From the NCBI RefSeq assembly GCF_900183385.1, contig NZ_FXUT01000014.1:23246-87245 (forward strand): DNA of 64,000 bases, read 5' to 3'. A program made the position numbers and the translations under genes. This stretch comes from Listeria costaricensis. GTDB taxonomy: Bacteria; Bacillota; Bacilli; Lactobacillales; Listeriaceae. Under the pieces are notes generated by a model. That model was given only the letters and a program-made list of their open reading frames with translations, was not told the DNA's origin and did no database searches. This document shows, piece after piece, positions 43,486-52,210 of the stretch; the first letter of the stretch is position 1; each line of letters starts with the position of its first letter.

Positions 43486-43968
43486 TTATAATCCTGCAAG
43501 AATTTGTTCAAAATCCACTTTTTCTTCATTGGGCACTTTTTGCGAGATTAATTTGCTGCCCTGTTCCTTCAACCATGTCAAAAGCTCCACTTCTTTCGGC
43601 GTGATGCAGACACTTTTTAAAACCTGCTTGGTGTTTTCACGTTTTGCCAGATTGCCCACATTGATTTCTGGCAGAGGAACACCTGCTTTTGCCAGCTCAA
43701 CCAGCATGGCAACATCTCTGACCACGATAAAAACGCGTTGTGAATCATATTTGCCCGCTAAAATATTCTGCGCTGCTTTTTCAACTGGCAGAACACTCAG
43801 CTTCACCCCTGCTGGAACGGCCATTTTAAGCGCCACTTTTTCCACTTCATTCTGTGCTACGGCATCATCAATCACCATGATTCGTGTCGCCTGAAGCTTG
43901 GTCGTCCATAAATTTGCCACCTGTCCGTGAATCAGTCTGTCATCTACTCGTACATAAGTAATTGCCAT
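43486..43968 (-). CDS. PTS enzyme IIB, mannose/GalNAc family
   Basis: A 160-residue EIIB-Man/sorbose type protein. The phospho-His is His14 in YVRVDDRLIHGQVANLW. The domain continues with RIMVIDDAVAQNEVEK and INVGNLAKRENTKQVLKSV, both typical. AAGGAGG lies before the ATG at 43968; the earlier in-frame start at 43992 has no site. It lies nine bases from the GH35 gene. It passes phosphate to the sugar during import by IIC/IID. Confidence 0.9.
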   Translation of the reverse strand: MAITYVRVDDRLIHGQVANLWTTKLQATRIMVIDDAVAQNEVEKVALKMAVPAGVKLSVLPVEKAAQNILAGKYDSQRVFIVVRDVAMLVELAKAGVPLPEINVGNLAKRENTKQVLKSVCITPKEVELLTWLKEQGSKLISQKVPNEEKVDFEQILAGL

Positions 43969-43992
43969 TTCCTTTTCCTCCTTGATCAACAT

Positions 43993-44955
43993 TTATTGCG
44001 GCAGGTCAATTGCCGTTGCTGTCTGTTTAAGGACTAGGTCAAGCGCCTGAATATTCTCTCTGCCTTCCGCTGCCAGCCACGTCCGCGCATTGTCGATCCC
44101 GTTTGTTCGGAATGCTTCTGCACCGCCGCGCCAGTTCGCCCGACCACAAAGCACGCCATGAAATTCTGCGCCCGCTTCTTTTGCAAAAACGAGTGTCTGC
44201 TGAAACAGTTCTGCTGAAACACCTGCACTAAGAAAAATATACGGAACCTCCGCCAAATCACTTTGTTTCTTGAAAATTTCCGCCGCTTCCTGTCTGCTCC
44301 ACAAAGCTTCTTCCGCCCCAAATCCCTCGACATAGGCCATGTTGACGGGAACCTCGACTTTTAGTACATCTACACGATAATCCGGATGGCCAAAGATTCG
44401 CATTGCTTCCAATACTTTCCTAGGTTTCATTTTACTGTATGCAGGCGATCCTGTATCTAAAATCTTCTCGTCAAAAGTCAAAATTTCAAGGAAAAAAGCG
44501 ACATCTTCTGCGGCGCATTCCGATCCGACCCGCTCGACGAATGCCTGCTTGGCGAGATTCACTTCTTCCGGCTGGTCCACATCATAGTAAATCAGCAATT
44601 TGATGCCATCTGCTCCCAGCTCTTTTAAAATTTTCACTGAAAACTGTGGCAGCAAGTCTGGCAATCGACGCTGGTCAGCTGCATCGTAGCCCGTTTTTTC
44701 ATAAGCGAGGATTAGACCGACTCCTTCTTTCCGCGCTTCTGCTGCCGAAAGTCCATACTCCGGATCAAGCAGAATCGCCGAAACATCAGCAGTCAACTCT
44801 TCGGCGGTCAACTTTTTAAAGTCTGCCAGTGCCTGATCGTCTGCTTTTTCACCCAGTAGTTTCCGTAAAGCACCACGTTGATCGACCGCCAGTGCTGCAA
44901 TGATGCCATTTTCATCTGTAAGCCTTTTCAACTTTTCCAATTTATTGATTCGCAT
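43993..44955 (-). CDS. lacD: Tagatose-1,6-bisphosphate aldolase
   Basis: A 320-residue class I aldolase of the LacD family, which splits tagatose-1,6-bisphosphate into dihydroxyacetone phosphate and glyceraldehyde-3-phosphate. It shows the family's IIAALAVDQRGALRKLLGE near the start, a DGIKLLIYYDVDQPEEVNLA segment and VLKVEVPVNMAYVEGFG (Schiff-base region). It overlaps the end of the deacetylase gene; GGAGG in those last codons is its ribosome binding site. It is the last step of the GalNAc branch. I did not find a tagatose-6-phosphate kinase in the window. Confidence 0.9.
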   Translation of the reverse strand: MRINKLEKLKRLTDENGIIAALAVDQRGALRKLLGEKADDQALADFKKLTAEELTADVSAILLDPEYGLSAAEARKEGVGLILAYEKTGYDAADQRRLPDLLPQFSVKILKELGADGIKLLIYYDVDQPEEVNLAKQAFVERVGSECAAEDVAFFLEILTFDEKILDTGSPAYSKMKPRKVLEAMRIFGHPDYRVDVLKVEVPVNMAYVEGFGAEEALWSRQEAAEIFKKQSDLAEVPYIFLSAGVSAELFQQTLVFAKEAGAEFHGVLCGRANWRGGAEAFRTNGIDNARTWLAAEGRENIQALDLVLKQTATAIDLPQ

Positions 44956-46126
44956 TTGTCTTTTCCTCCGCACTCCATATTTTTCTCCCTGCAAGCCACG
45001 TTTCCTGCAACGTCATGTCCGGTGTTAGCACGAGAAAATCGGCCACTTTTCCGGCACGAAGCGAGCCCAACCGTCCATCCATGCCGACTGAACGCGCGGG
45101 ATTTAGACTTGCCATCCGCCAAACAGCCGCCAGATCGAGCGTTGTCCACATGACCATATTTTTCACGGCGTCCAGCAGTTGAAGCGTACTTCCTGCGAGC
45201 GATCCGTCTTTTTTCGTCCTAGCAATCCCGCCTTGCACTTCAACGGCCAGCTCGCCCAGCAAGTATTCCCCATCCGGCATCATTCCGGCACGCATTGAAT
45301 CGGTGATCAAAATCGTCCGGTCGGGTTTAAATTGTGCCGTAAAGGCCAGCACGGCAGGATGCACATGGTGTCCATCGGCAATCAGTTCCGCAAAGGCGTG
45401 TTCAGAATGGAGATAGGTGCCGACGACGCCCGGCTCGCGATGATGCAGGCCGCTCATGCCGTTATAAAGGTGTACAAAAATTTGTCCGCCGGCTTTCATG
45501 GCTCGGTCCGCCTGTTCAAAATTGGCATCTGTATGTGCCAGCGCGCCATGGATGCCCGCCTGACGAAGCTTTTCCAAAAACGGGACGGCTTCTGGATACT
45601 CGGCCGCGACCGCCACTTTGACGATATGCCCGCCGCTTGCCTGTTGGAGCCGCTCGACTTCTGCATAATCTGGCGCTTTAAAGTAACGCGGATTTTGGGC
45701 GCCCTTATGCTTTTCTGTAAAAAATGGCCCCTCAAGGAAAATTCCTTCTGCCCGTGCCGCGTTTTCCATCGGCCGCTCGATCAACTCCGCCACTTTTCGG
45801 CAACAGTCGAGCAGCTCTACTGTACCGGCAGTCAATGTTGTGGGCAGAAAGCGTGTCACTCCAGCTGCTGGAAGTAGAGCCGCCATTCGGTGCAGGGCCG
45901 TCGTGTCGCCATCCATGACATCTGCCCCGCCCACGCCGTGAATGTGGGTATCGAACAGTCCGGGGGCAATGGTGGCCTTGCCGTAATCGATGATCGGGAT
46001 AACCGGCTCGACTGCTGGCAAAATTGGCCGCCAGTTGCCGAAATGACCATCTTTGACCTCCAAATAGCCGCCCTGCCGAAGTTCATCTTCCATAATAAAA
46101 TAGTCGGCTTTCAAAAAATAATGCAC
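44942..46126 (-). CDS. agaA: N-acetylgalactosamine-6-phosphate deacetylase
   Basis: A 394-residue NagA/AgaA-type amidohydrolase. Metal and catalytic motifs are present: APGLFDTHIHGVGG, FLEGPFF, ALAHTDANFEQADRAM, HLYNGMSGLHHREPG and the catalytic Asp in LITDSMRAGM. The reaction removes acetate from GalNAc-6-P (or GlcNAc-6-P). Its neighbours AgaS and LacD point to the GalNAc substrate. The start is GTG with AAGGAGGGG five bases in front. Confidence 0.85.
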   Translation of the reverse strand: MHYFLKADYFIMEDELRQGGYLEVKDGHFGNWRPILPAVEPVIPIIDYGKATIAPGLFDTHIHGVGGADVMDGDTTALHRMAALLPAAGVTRFLPTTLTAGTVELLDCCRKVAELIERPMENAARAEGIFLEGPFFTEKHKGAQNPRYFKAPDYAEVERLQQASGGHIVKVAVAAEYPEAVPFLEKLRQAGIHGALAHTDANFEQADRAMKAGGQIFVHLYNGMSGLHHREPGVVGTYLHSEHAFAELIADGHHVHPAVLAFTAQFKPDRTILITDSMRAGMMPDGEYLLGELAVEVQGGIARTKKDGSLAGSTLQLLDAVKNMVMWTTLDLAAVWRMASLNPARSVGMDGRLGSLRAGKVADFLVLTPDMTLQETWLAGRKIWSAEEKTNANQ

Positions 46127-46138
46127 AGCTGCCCCTCC

Positions 46139-47311
46139 TTATTGCTCGTGATACGGGTGAATCGTCACACCTTGCACGACCCGGTTTACAATGCCTGATG
46201 GGCTTGGATTGTCCGGCGTAATCCCCAGTGCCAGCGAATTGTAAAGCGCCAGACTCTGCCCGAAAAGAAGGAACAAAAGATTGCGCAGCAGTGGATCGGC
46301 GCCCGACTTGCCGTTCAGTTGGATTTTTTCCACACCGGCAGGCGAATTTGTCTCTTCCTCGCCTTGCAGCACGATCAGCGGGTTGCCTAGTCCGTCAGCC
46401 GCCATTTCGGCCACAATGTCCTCGTCATATTTCCTCGTATAGGCATCTGCCGAATAAAAAGTGACCACAACGGTATCCTTATGCATCAACGATTTGGGTC
46501 CATGGCGGAAGCCCAGCACACTTTCAAAGGAAGCGTCGATATTGCCGGCACTTAGTTCCAGCGTTTTCAGCGACGCCTCATGTGCAATTCCCTTAAGCGT
46601 GCTGGATCCCAAATAGATCAGCCGTTTGGGCGTCTTTTCCGCAAAATTTTTCATAATAAAAGCCTCAGACACTTGTAAAAACTGATTGGCAGATGTCGCC
46701 AGGTCAGCCGCATCCCAGTCAGCCATTCCGGCCGGGTGAAAGAGCGCATAGCTACTCATCAGCATACTCGTAAAGCTGGAGGTCATGGCAAAGCTGACAT
46801 CATTGGTTTCTTCCGGCAAAACGATTGGCAGATGCCGCTCGCCGGACTGGCCGCTCACCTTCAAAAGTTCGCCATCCTTGTTGCACGTCACCGAAATTAA
46901 AAACAACTGATCGACCAGCTGCTTCAGAAGATCCACTGCCGCGATACTTTCCGGACTGTTGCCCGAACGGCCGAATGACACGGCGATGGTGGGCCGATTT
47001 TTCACATATTGCTTCGGTGCCGCCACCAGGTCGACTGTTGCCACCGCCTGATAACGAAATTCCGGATAGTCCGATTCTGCAAACAAGAGCGGCACGACCG
47101 TCTCGCTGACAAATGCCGATGAGCCCGCCCCTAGAAACAAGACATCCACTGCGCCCGCCGCGCGGGCCCGCTCGATAAAGCCTGTGGATTCTGCTTGTTT
47201 TTCTTTTAGCAGCTCGATCACTTTTCCCCAAACATGCCCTTGATGTTTGATCTCGCCTGCCGTGTGAATCGCCGCCCTTTTTTGAAGTGCCTCTTCCTCT
47301 AAATTAAACAT
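46139..47311 (-). CDS. agaS: AgaS-like galactosamine-6-phosphate deaminase/isomerase
   Basis: A 390-residue protein with two SIS domains. The first has FLGAGSSAFVSETVVPLLF and AVSFGRSGNSPESIAAVDLL (sugar-phosphate binding), the second YLGSSTLKGIAHEASLKTLE and VLGFRHGPKSLMH. AgaS/GnbF proteins turn galactosamine-6-P into tagatose-6-P plus ammonia. The ATG at 47311 has AGGAGG seven bases in front. A 20-bp palindrome, the likely GntR operator, lies only 16 bases upstream of the start codon, so this is the first gene of the second transcription unit of the locus. Confidence 0.88.
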   Translation of the reverse strand: MFNLEEEALQKRAAIHTAGEIKHQGHVWGKVIELLKEKQAESTGFIERARAAGAVDVLFLGAGSSAFVSETVVPLLFAESDYPEFRYQAVATVDLVAAPKQYVKNRPTIAVSFGRSGNSPESIAAVDLLKQLVDQLFLISVTCNKDGELLKVSGQSGERHLPIVLPEETNDVSFAMTSSFTSMLMSSYALFHPAGMADWDAADLATSANQFLQVSEAFIMKNFAEKTPKRLIYLGSSTLKGIAHEASLKTLELSAGNIDASFESVLGFRHGPKSLMHKDTVVVTFYSADAYTRKYDEDIVAEMAADGLGNPLIVLQGEEETNSPAGVEKIQLNGKSGADPLLRNLLFLLFGQSLALYNSLALGITPDNPSPSGIVNRVVQGVTIHPYHEQ

Positions 47312-47326
47312 GCCTCTTCCTCCTAT

Positions 47327-47346
47327 TGGTAATGTTGTTATTACCA
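47327..47346. promoter_or_regulatory. GntR operator in front of the agaS-GH101 unit
   Basis: TGGTAATGTTGTTATTACCA is a perfect inverted repeat with a six-base centre. On the minus strand a TTGGCC-16-TATAAG promoter (about 47357-47384) places the start of transcription at this palindrome, so the bound regulator would block it. Confidence 0.75.
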
Positions 47347-47395
47347 CTCAACTTATAAAAAAAGTAATCTAGCGGCCAACTTGCAGCCGTTTCGA

Positions 47396-48121
47396 TTACT
47401 TCGTTGTTTCGATTCGATAGTAAAAGTCTTGGTTGGAAACGATCGTAATCGTATATTCTACCAGCCGCTGATCTGCATATCCGAAACGATTGATCATCAT
47501 TCCGGCAGAATTTCGGCTTTGCTTTAACAGTTTCGCCTCATCTTTTTGCAGGAGTGTGCCTTTAAATTCCTCCACTGCCCGCGTGATGACGATCCCATAA
47601 TCTGCAAAAACATCATACATGGGTTTGGCTTCGATCTGCGCCTTTGTCAGGTCGGGAAACATGGCTTGGGACAAATAGGTTCGCTCAAACATCATTTCCT
47701 TATCGTCTGCCAATCGAAGCCGCACCAGTTCATAAATCGGATCATTCTCAGCGACTTGCAGTTTTCGCGCAATCCGCTCACTGGCCGCGATCTTATTAAA
47801 TTCAATCACGCGCGTTGTTGGTTCATGACCAAGGCGTTTCATTTCCTCTGTAAAGCTGAATAAATGAATCAAATTCTGCGGATCCGTTTTGTCTGCCACG
47901 AAGGTTCCTTTTCCGTGACGCTTGACGATATAATTTTCCCGTTCCAGCTCTTGCATGGCCTGCCGAACGGTGATCCTGCTCACGCCATATTTGTCGCAAA
48001 GTTCGCGTTCTGAAGGAAGTCTTTCTCCCGCTGAATATTGCCCTGACTGAATGGCTTCAATTACCACATCCATCAGTTGCAAATACAGGGGAATGCGACT
48101 ATTATGATTGATTGCATTCAT
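47396..48121 (-). CDS. GntR/HutC-family regulator of the mucin-glycan locus
   Basis: A 241-residue protein. An N-terminal winged HTH (ERLPSERELCDKYGVSRITV, then RQAMQELERE) is followed by a UTRA sensor domain (about 95-235). It belongs with AgaR/NagR/GnbR-type regulators that bind a sugar phosphate and then leave the DNA. Its own upstream region has two direct GGTTATGA units on the minus strand (48141-48155), and TGGTAAT/ATTACCA palindromes lie at the two other promoters of the locus. It is therefore probably autoregulated and the local repressor. Confidence 0.88.
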   Translation of the reverse strand: MNAINHNSRIPLYLQLMDVVIEAIQSGQYSAGERLPSERELCDKYGVSRITVRQAMQELERENYIVKRHGKGTFVADKTDPQNLIHLFSFTEEMKRLGHEPTTRVIEFNKIAASERIARKLQVAENDPIYELVRLRLADDKEMMFERTYLSQAMFPDLTKAQIEAKPMYDVFADYGIVITRAVEEFKGTLLQKDEAKLLKQSRNSAGMMINRFGYADQRLVEYTITIVSNQDFYYRIETTK

Positions 48122-48237
48122 GCTTTATTCCTCCTCTGATCATAACCTCATAACCAGTTAAATTTTATAACTTGCGACATTTTTTGTCAATTTTTTGTAT
48201 ACTTTCGGATTCCGCGCACCGCCCAAACCCGTTCAGT

Positions 48238-50193
48238 TCACGGCTCATAAGTGAGGATGACCATTTCGTGCCCTAAAACCTCTGGAATGGTAAAAGTGAT
48301 CGACCCGGCCGTCTCAACAAATGGCAATTCTGTCCCTGCTTCCAGAAGCGCTACACGCTTGATGGATTTTGGCAGGTGCAAGGTAACTTCCTGCTGACAA
48401 AGCGGCATTCCGTCTTCAATCACCGCCAAATTGCGCGCCCGTTGTTCGGGAATGTAGTGCAGGACATGCAGCAGATAGCGATTGTGCTGCTTCTGCTCGT
48501 TCAGCAGCAGATCGGCCGAGCTTGGCGCACGGCTGTCGACAATTGGCCGGCCCAGATGAGCGAGCACTTCATTCATCACGCAGCTGCGGTAAATGCGCGG
48601 GCTTTCATTTGCATAGGGTGTGAAAACCGGATGACTGAAAAAACTGGCCTGCTGGTTGCGGACGATTGCTGGAAAACCGCTTGGCTCTTTTGGCGGAGCA
48701 TCAAAATGCCCATAATAATGCCGATAGGTGCGATTAAAGTACGGGCGCCACAAGTCGGCAATCGTTCGGCTCCCTGTGCAGGGGCTGGCATGAACCCCGC
48801 GGCCATACCAGATGTGCTCATGTGCCTCGGTGCCCACCTTGAAATACTCCTTCTCATATTCCGAAATTGTCGCTGCTTCTACAGGACTTCCGGCAAGGTG
48901 CCCTGTCAGTGCCGTCTGACCGCAAAAAATCACTTTGCCGCCGCTCGTCATATAGGTGTCTATTTTTGCCGATAAATCAGGCGTGAGGCAGACATCATCC
49001 GGCAAGATGAGCAGCGGATAGCTGGCAAAATCGGCCTCCTGGTCGACCACATCAAACTGGATATGTGCTTCGTTCAGCATCCGTACAGCCCCCGTTAGCG
49101 CCGGACTGATTTTTTCCGCTTGTTTCTGTTGTGCTTTTTGGTAAAATACGGCACATTCGACTAGCGGTGCCACCGCCTGACAATAGGGTTCCATTTTTTT
49201 GACCGTCCGATAAACTTCGCCAATCCGCGCATAGGTTTCCTTTTGCAGCACGCCGTCTGGGTACAACTGGTCACCGATCGAGCATTTTGCCCCGAGCGCC
49301 AGTGCCAGAAAGCATTCGTATTCTAAAGCGGCCCGGTTTTTATAGCCGCCAAAATCGGCCCAACCTTTGTGAAATTTTCCCGTCATGCCAAGATATTCTT
49401 TTCCAAGCGTCCTTGCATACCGCGCAGCCACCGGAAAATGGTGATACCCCCAGTTGGAGCTTGGCAGCGATTCGATTTCCAAATGACTGTAAGCGTCCAA
49501 ACTAGCCCGCAGATCCGGCGTCATATTGCCATCATTATAGAAAATCGGGCAGTCAGGCACTAGTTCCCACACGAAACGTGAAATTTCCTGTTTAAAATCA
49601 GCCGCCACTTGTTTTGCAAACTGAAATACTTGCTGCTCGTCTTCCGCATCAATGCCCTGCTGCTTCATTAGTTCCAAACAATGATTGCAATAGCAGGCAT
49701 CTTGCCAAACGATATCAAAAAACAAGCCGTCCAGCTCCGTGCCGACATGCGCAATCAAATCTGCCAACTGTTCCTTCAGATAAAAGATATAGGGGGAAGC
49801 CAGGCACAGCTTCTTCCAACCCGGCCGTAACTGTCCAACATCATGCCCATAACAACTTCCATCCGGCTTCCGTTCCAGCCACTCTGGGTGTTGCTCCGCC
49901 ACGAGCGCATCCCAGCCGACCGTCACGTACACTGGTGCCCGAATGCCCACTTCATGGCAAGCCGCAATTTGCTCCATTAGTAAATCAAAAGTCAGGTCTG
50001 GATGCCTCGCCGGAAGCTGGCTGTCATAATACAAGTAGCCATGATGACAACGCGCCGTCAGTGTGATCGAATCGACCTCTGCGAGCTGCAATGTTTCCTG
50101 AAAAGCCCGGCGGTCAAATCGGGCAGCAAGCGGTTCGCCTAGTTCAGGCGTATGAAAATCCAGATGCAGCTGCCGAAAAGCTAAAGAATCCAT
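48238..50193 (-). CDS. GH151-like alpha-L-fucosidase (intracellular)
   Basis: About 651 residues with no signal peptide. The N-terminal barrel starts FRQLHLDFHTPELGE and has ITLTARCHHGYLYY and DGLFFDIVWQDACYC, as in GH151 fucosidases and the 'hypothetical glycosyl hydrolase 6' group. A GH42M-like trimerisation region follows (about 390-560), and then a C-terminal beta domain. Fucose caps many mucin O-glycans, so removal of fucose from imported glycans is plausible, but the substrate is inferred. The ATG at 50193 has GGGAGG upstream. It lies 23 bases after IID. Confidence 0.7.
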   Translation of the reverse strand: MDSLAFRQLHLDFHTPELGEPLAARFDRRAFQETLQLAEVDSITLTARCHHGYLYYDSQLPARHPDLTFDLLMEQIAACHEVGIRAPVYVTVGWDALVAEQHPEWLERKPDGSCYGHDVGQLRPGWKKLCLASPYIFYLKEQLADLIAHVGTELDGLFFDIVWQDACYCNHCLELMKQQGIDAEDEQQVFQFAKQVAADFKQEISRFVWELVPDCPIFYNDGNMTPDLRASLDAYSHLEIESLPSSNWGYHHFPVAARYARTLGKEYLGMTGKFHKGWADFGGYKNRAALEYECFLALALGAKCSIGDQLYPDGVLQKETYARIGEVYRTVKKMEPYCQAVAPLVECAVFYQKAQQKQAEKISPALTGAVRMLNEAHIQFDVVDQEADFASYPLLILPDDVCLTPDLSAKIDTYMTSGGKVIFCGQTALTGHLAGSPVEAATISEYEKEYFKVGTEAHEHIWYGRGVHASPCTGSRTIADLWRPYFNRTYRHYYGHFDAPPKEPSGFPAIVRNQQASFFSHPVFTPYANESPRIYRSCVMNEVLAHLGRPIVDSRAPSSADLLLNEQKQHNRYLLHVLHYIPEQRARNLAVIEDGMPLCQQEVTLHLPKSIKRVALLEAGTELPFVETAGSITFTIPEVLGHEMVILTYEP

Positions 50194-50216
50194 GCTGTTG
50201 CTTCCTCCCATCCATT

Positions 50217-51044
50217 CTACATTTTACCGATAATTCCCAGCGCCGAAAGTGCAATTGAAACGAACAGCACAATGAAAATCACCCGCGTCGAGTTCAGCCG
50301 TTTTCTGCCCAGCATCCAATAGATCCCTGCAACAACCAGCGCCGGAATCAATTTTGGCAAAATCATATCTGCAATATTTTGGAAATCAATGCTGACATCG
50401 CCCAGATGCGCCACAAACGTCAGCTTCACATTGATCATCGTGGCAATCAGCGCACCGACAATAAAGACCCCCAGAAGAGTCGCCGCATTTGTCAAAGCGT
50501 TCAGCTTATCCTGTAGCCGTGTAACCAGCACGACCCCTTCCTTATGGGCAAATTTCAACTGGTGCCAACGAAAAACCATGATGACAACAGCCACAGCCAT
50601 CCATATGAAAATCCCGATCGGATTCCCATTGATCGCCAAGTTGGCCGCAATCGCACCCATAATCGCCGGAATCAGCGCACCAAAGATCGCATCCCCGATA
50701 GCGGCGAACGGCCCCATCAGCCCAGACTTGATCCCAGCCACCGTTTCCCGGGATTTCACGCCTTCCTCTTCCTCAATCGCTAAGTCAATCCCCAAGATGA
50801 TCGTATTGAAAAAGTTACTCGTATTAAAGAATTGATTATGCAGTCGCATCATTTCTTTTAATTTCTCCGGATCGTCTCCATACATTTTCCGAAGCTGCGG
50901 CAAGATCATCCATAAGTAACCAGAACTCTGCATCCGCTCGTAGTTCCAGCCAACCTGATTAAACAGCAAGTTCCGTACGTTGATCTGCCTAAAATCCTTA
51001 TCCGTCAACCGATAGTTTTTCCCCGGATCAGAGTTCGTCGTCAT
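50217..51044 (-). CDS. PTS enzyme IID, mannose/GalNAc family
   Basis: A 275-residue EIID protein. The cytosolic N-terminal part holds NQVGWNYERMQSSGYLWMIL and LKEMMRLHNQFFNTSNFFNT. The conserved GIKSGLMGPFAAIGDAIFGA marks the first membrane region, and several helices follow. With IIC it forms the sugar channel. The ATG at 51044 has AAGGAGGAG and overlaps the end of the IIC gene. Confidence 0.9.
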   Translation of the reverse strand: MTTNSDPGKNYRLTDKDFRQINVRNLLFNQVGWNYERMQSSGYLWMILPQLRKMYGDDPEKLKEMMRLHNQFFNTSNFFNTIILGIDLAIEEEEGVKSRETVAGIKSGLMGPFAAIGDAIFGALIPAIMGAIAANLAINGNPIGIFIWMAVAVVIMVFRWHQLKFAHKEGVVLVTRLQDKLNALTNAATLLGVFIVGALIATMINVKLTFVAHLGDVSIDFQNIADMILPKLIPALVVAGIYWMLGRKRLNSTRVIFIVLFVSIALSALGIIGKM

Positions 51045-51921
51045 CGATTTCTCCTCCTTCATCTGCCGTATTTGAATGATTCTCAGCTACCGCCACCGTT
51101 TTACTCGTACTGCGCTTGTATTCCAAAATCGCAAATGCCAGCCCGACAAAAGTGATCGCCAGCATTGGCAAGCTGTTGAATGTTTGCGTGAAGTCTTTGG
51201 AAACTCCTGTCATGGCAGTTCCAAGCGAAATGATATTCGTGTAAAGCGTTGCAAATAGTGCCGTCAAAATGAAGCCCAAGATTAGGTAAGCGATATGTCG
51301 TTTGACCGGCAAGTAGCGAAGCAGGATTGCGAAACCGACTGCCGGAAGAAGTGCCCCAGCCGTCGCCAGCCCATTGTTGAGCCATTCTAAATGCTCATTC
51401 ATAAAGTTGACAGCCGTCTCAACCACACCGCCGCCAAATGCTAAAGCAAGGAAAACCGGAATCATCCGTGAAAGTGACCAAGGAACGATCCCCATCAAAT
51501 AGTTAAATGTGATCCCTTTAAAATTGAGTCTTTCAATATTCGTATCGATCCGGTGCAAGAAATACGTATTCGCAAAGCGTCCCAAAATATCCGTTTGAAT
51601 CATGAGACTGGCCACCGGTACCGCAATTGCCGCGATTGCCACCTGCGGATCCATGCCTACACCAATCGAAAAAGCCGTTGCAATGATCGTTCCAGAGTTG
51701 GCGTCAATCCGAGATGCACCGCCAAATGTCCCGACCCCAAGAATCGTCAGCTGCATGCTACCACCGATAATCAGTCCTGTCACCATGTCGCCCATAATCA
51801 GCCCCGTAATGAAGCCGGCAAATACTGGTGAATCCATACTAGAAGAAATCGTAATCGAGTCCAAAATTTGATAACCAGCATATAACGTCAAAAGTAAAAT
51901 TTGCCACCATTGTATATCCAA
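51028..51921 (-). CDS. PTS enzyme IIC, mannose/GalNAc family
   Basis: A 297-residue membrane protein of the EIIC-Man/Sor family, with the N-terminal WQILLLTLYAGYQILDSITI and the conserved GLIMGDMVTGLIIGGSMQLT. It is the first gene of the locus. The start is TTG with AAGGAGGGAG upstream. A leader of about 165 bases with a cre-like site and a palindromic operator comes before it. Order with IID and the separated IIB/IIA genes suggests one transporter for galacto-N-biose/GalNAc. Confidence 0.9.
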   Translation of the reverse strand: MDIQWWQILLLTLYAGYQILDSITISSSMDSPVFAGFITGLIMGDMVTGLIIGGSMQLTILGVGTFGGASRIDANSGTIIATAFSIGVGMDPQVAIAAIAVPVASLMIQTDILGRFANTYFLHRIDTNIERLNFKGITFNYLMGIVPWSLSRMIPVFLALAFGGGVVETAVNFMNEHLEWLNNGLATAGALLPAVGFAILLRYLPVKRHIAYLILGFILTALFATLYTNIISLGTAMTGVSKDFTQTFNSLPMLAITFVGLAFAILEYKRSTSKTVAVAENHSNTADEGGEIDDDEL

Positions 51922-51994
51922 TGATCTCCCTCCTTAAAAATGACTGACTTTCTATCTGTATCCTTGTCGCTTTCACCTCACTTTTCTCAAAATA

Positions 51995-52008
51995 GGAAAT
52001 CGCTTACA
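51995..52008 (-). promoter_or_regulatory. cre-like site in the PTS leader
   Basis: On the minus strand TGTAAGCGATTTCC matches 12 of 14 positions of the CcpA cre consensus, downstream of the promoter. It is compatible with glucose repression of the mucin-glycan operon. Confidence 0.45.
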
Positions 52009-52064
52009 ATTCATAAAGTCTCGTTTTCTAAGTTGAAGAACCACCGCACATCAATGCTTCGCCT

Positions 52065-52122
52065 AGTGGTTATTACTGGTAATTACCACTTAGAATATAG
52101 CATCTATAAAATTACTTGTCAA
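52065..52122 (-). promoter_or_regulatory. Promoter and GntR operator of the PTS/mucin-glycan operon
   Basis: On the minus strand TTGACA (52122-52117), a 17-base spacer and TATATT (52099-52094). A near-perfect 26-bp palindrome (52065-52090) with the core TGGTAATTACCA covers the start of transcription. Its half-sites match those of the operator at 47327-47346. Confidence 0.8.
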
Positions 52123-52151
52123 TATTTTTTTAGTAAAAAACACACAAATAA

Positions 52152-52191
52152 AACAGCCAACCGCCATCGAGAATATCGGCAGTTGGCTGTT
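52152..52191 (-). terminator. Terminator after the LPXTG internalin at 52211
   Basis: AACAGCCAACCGCC (52152-52165) pairs with GGCAGTTGGCTGTT (52178-52191). On the minus strand TTTATTTG follows the stem. Confidence 0.8.
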
Positions 52192-52210
52192 CAGAACGAT
52201 TACAAGCAAC

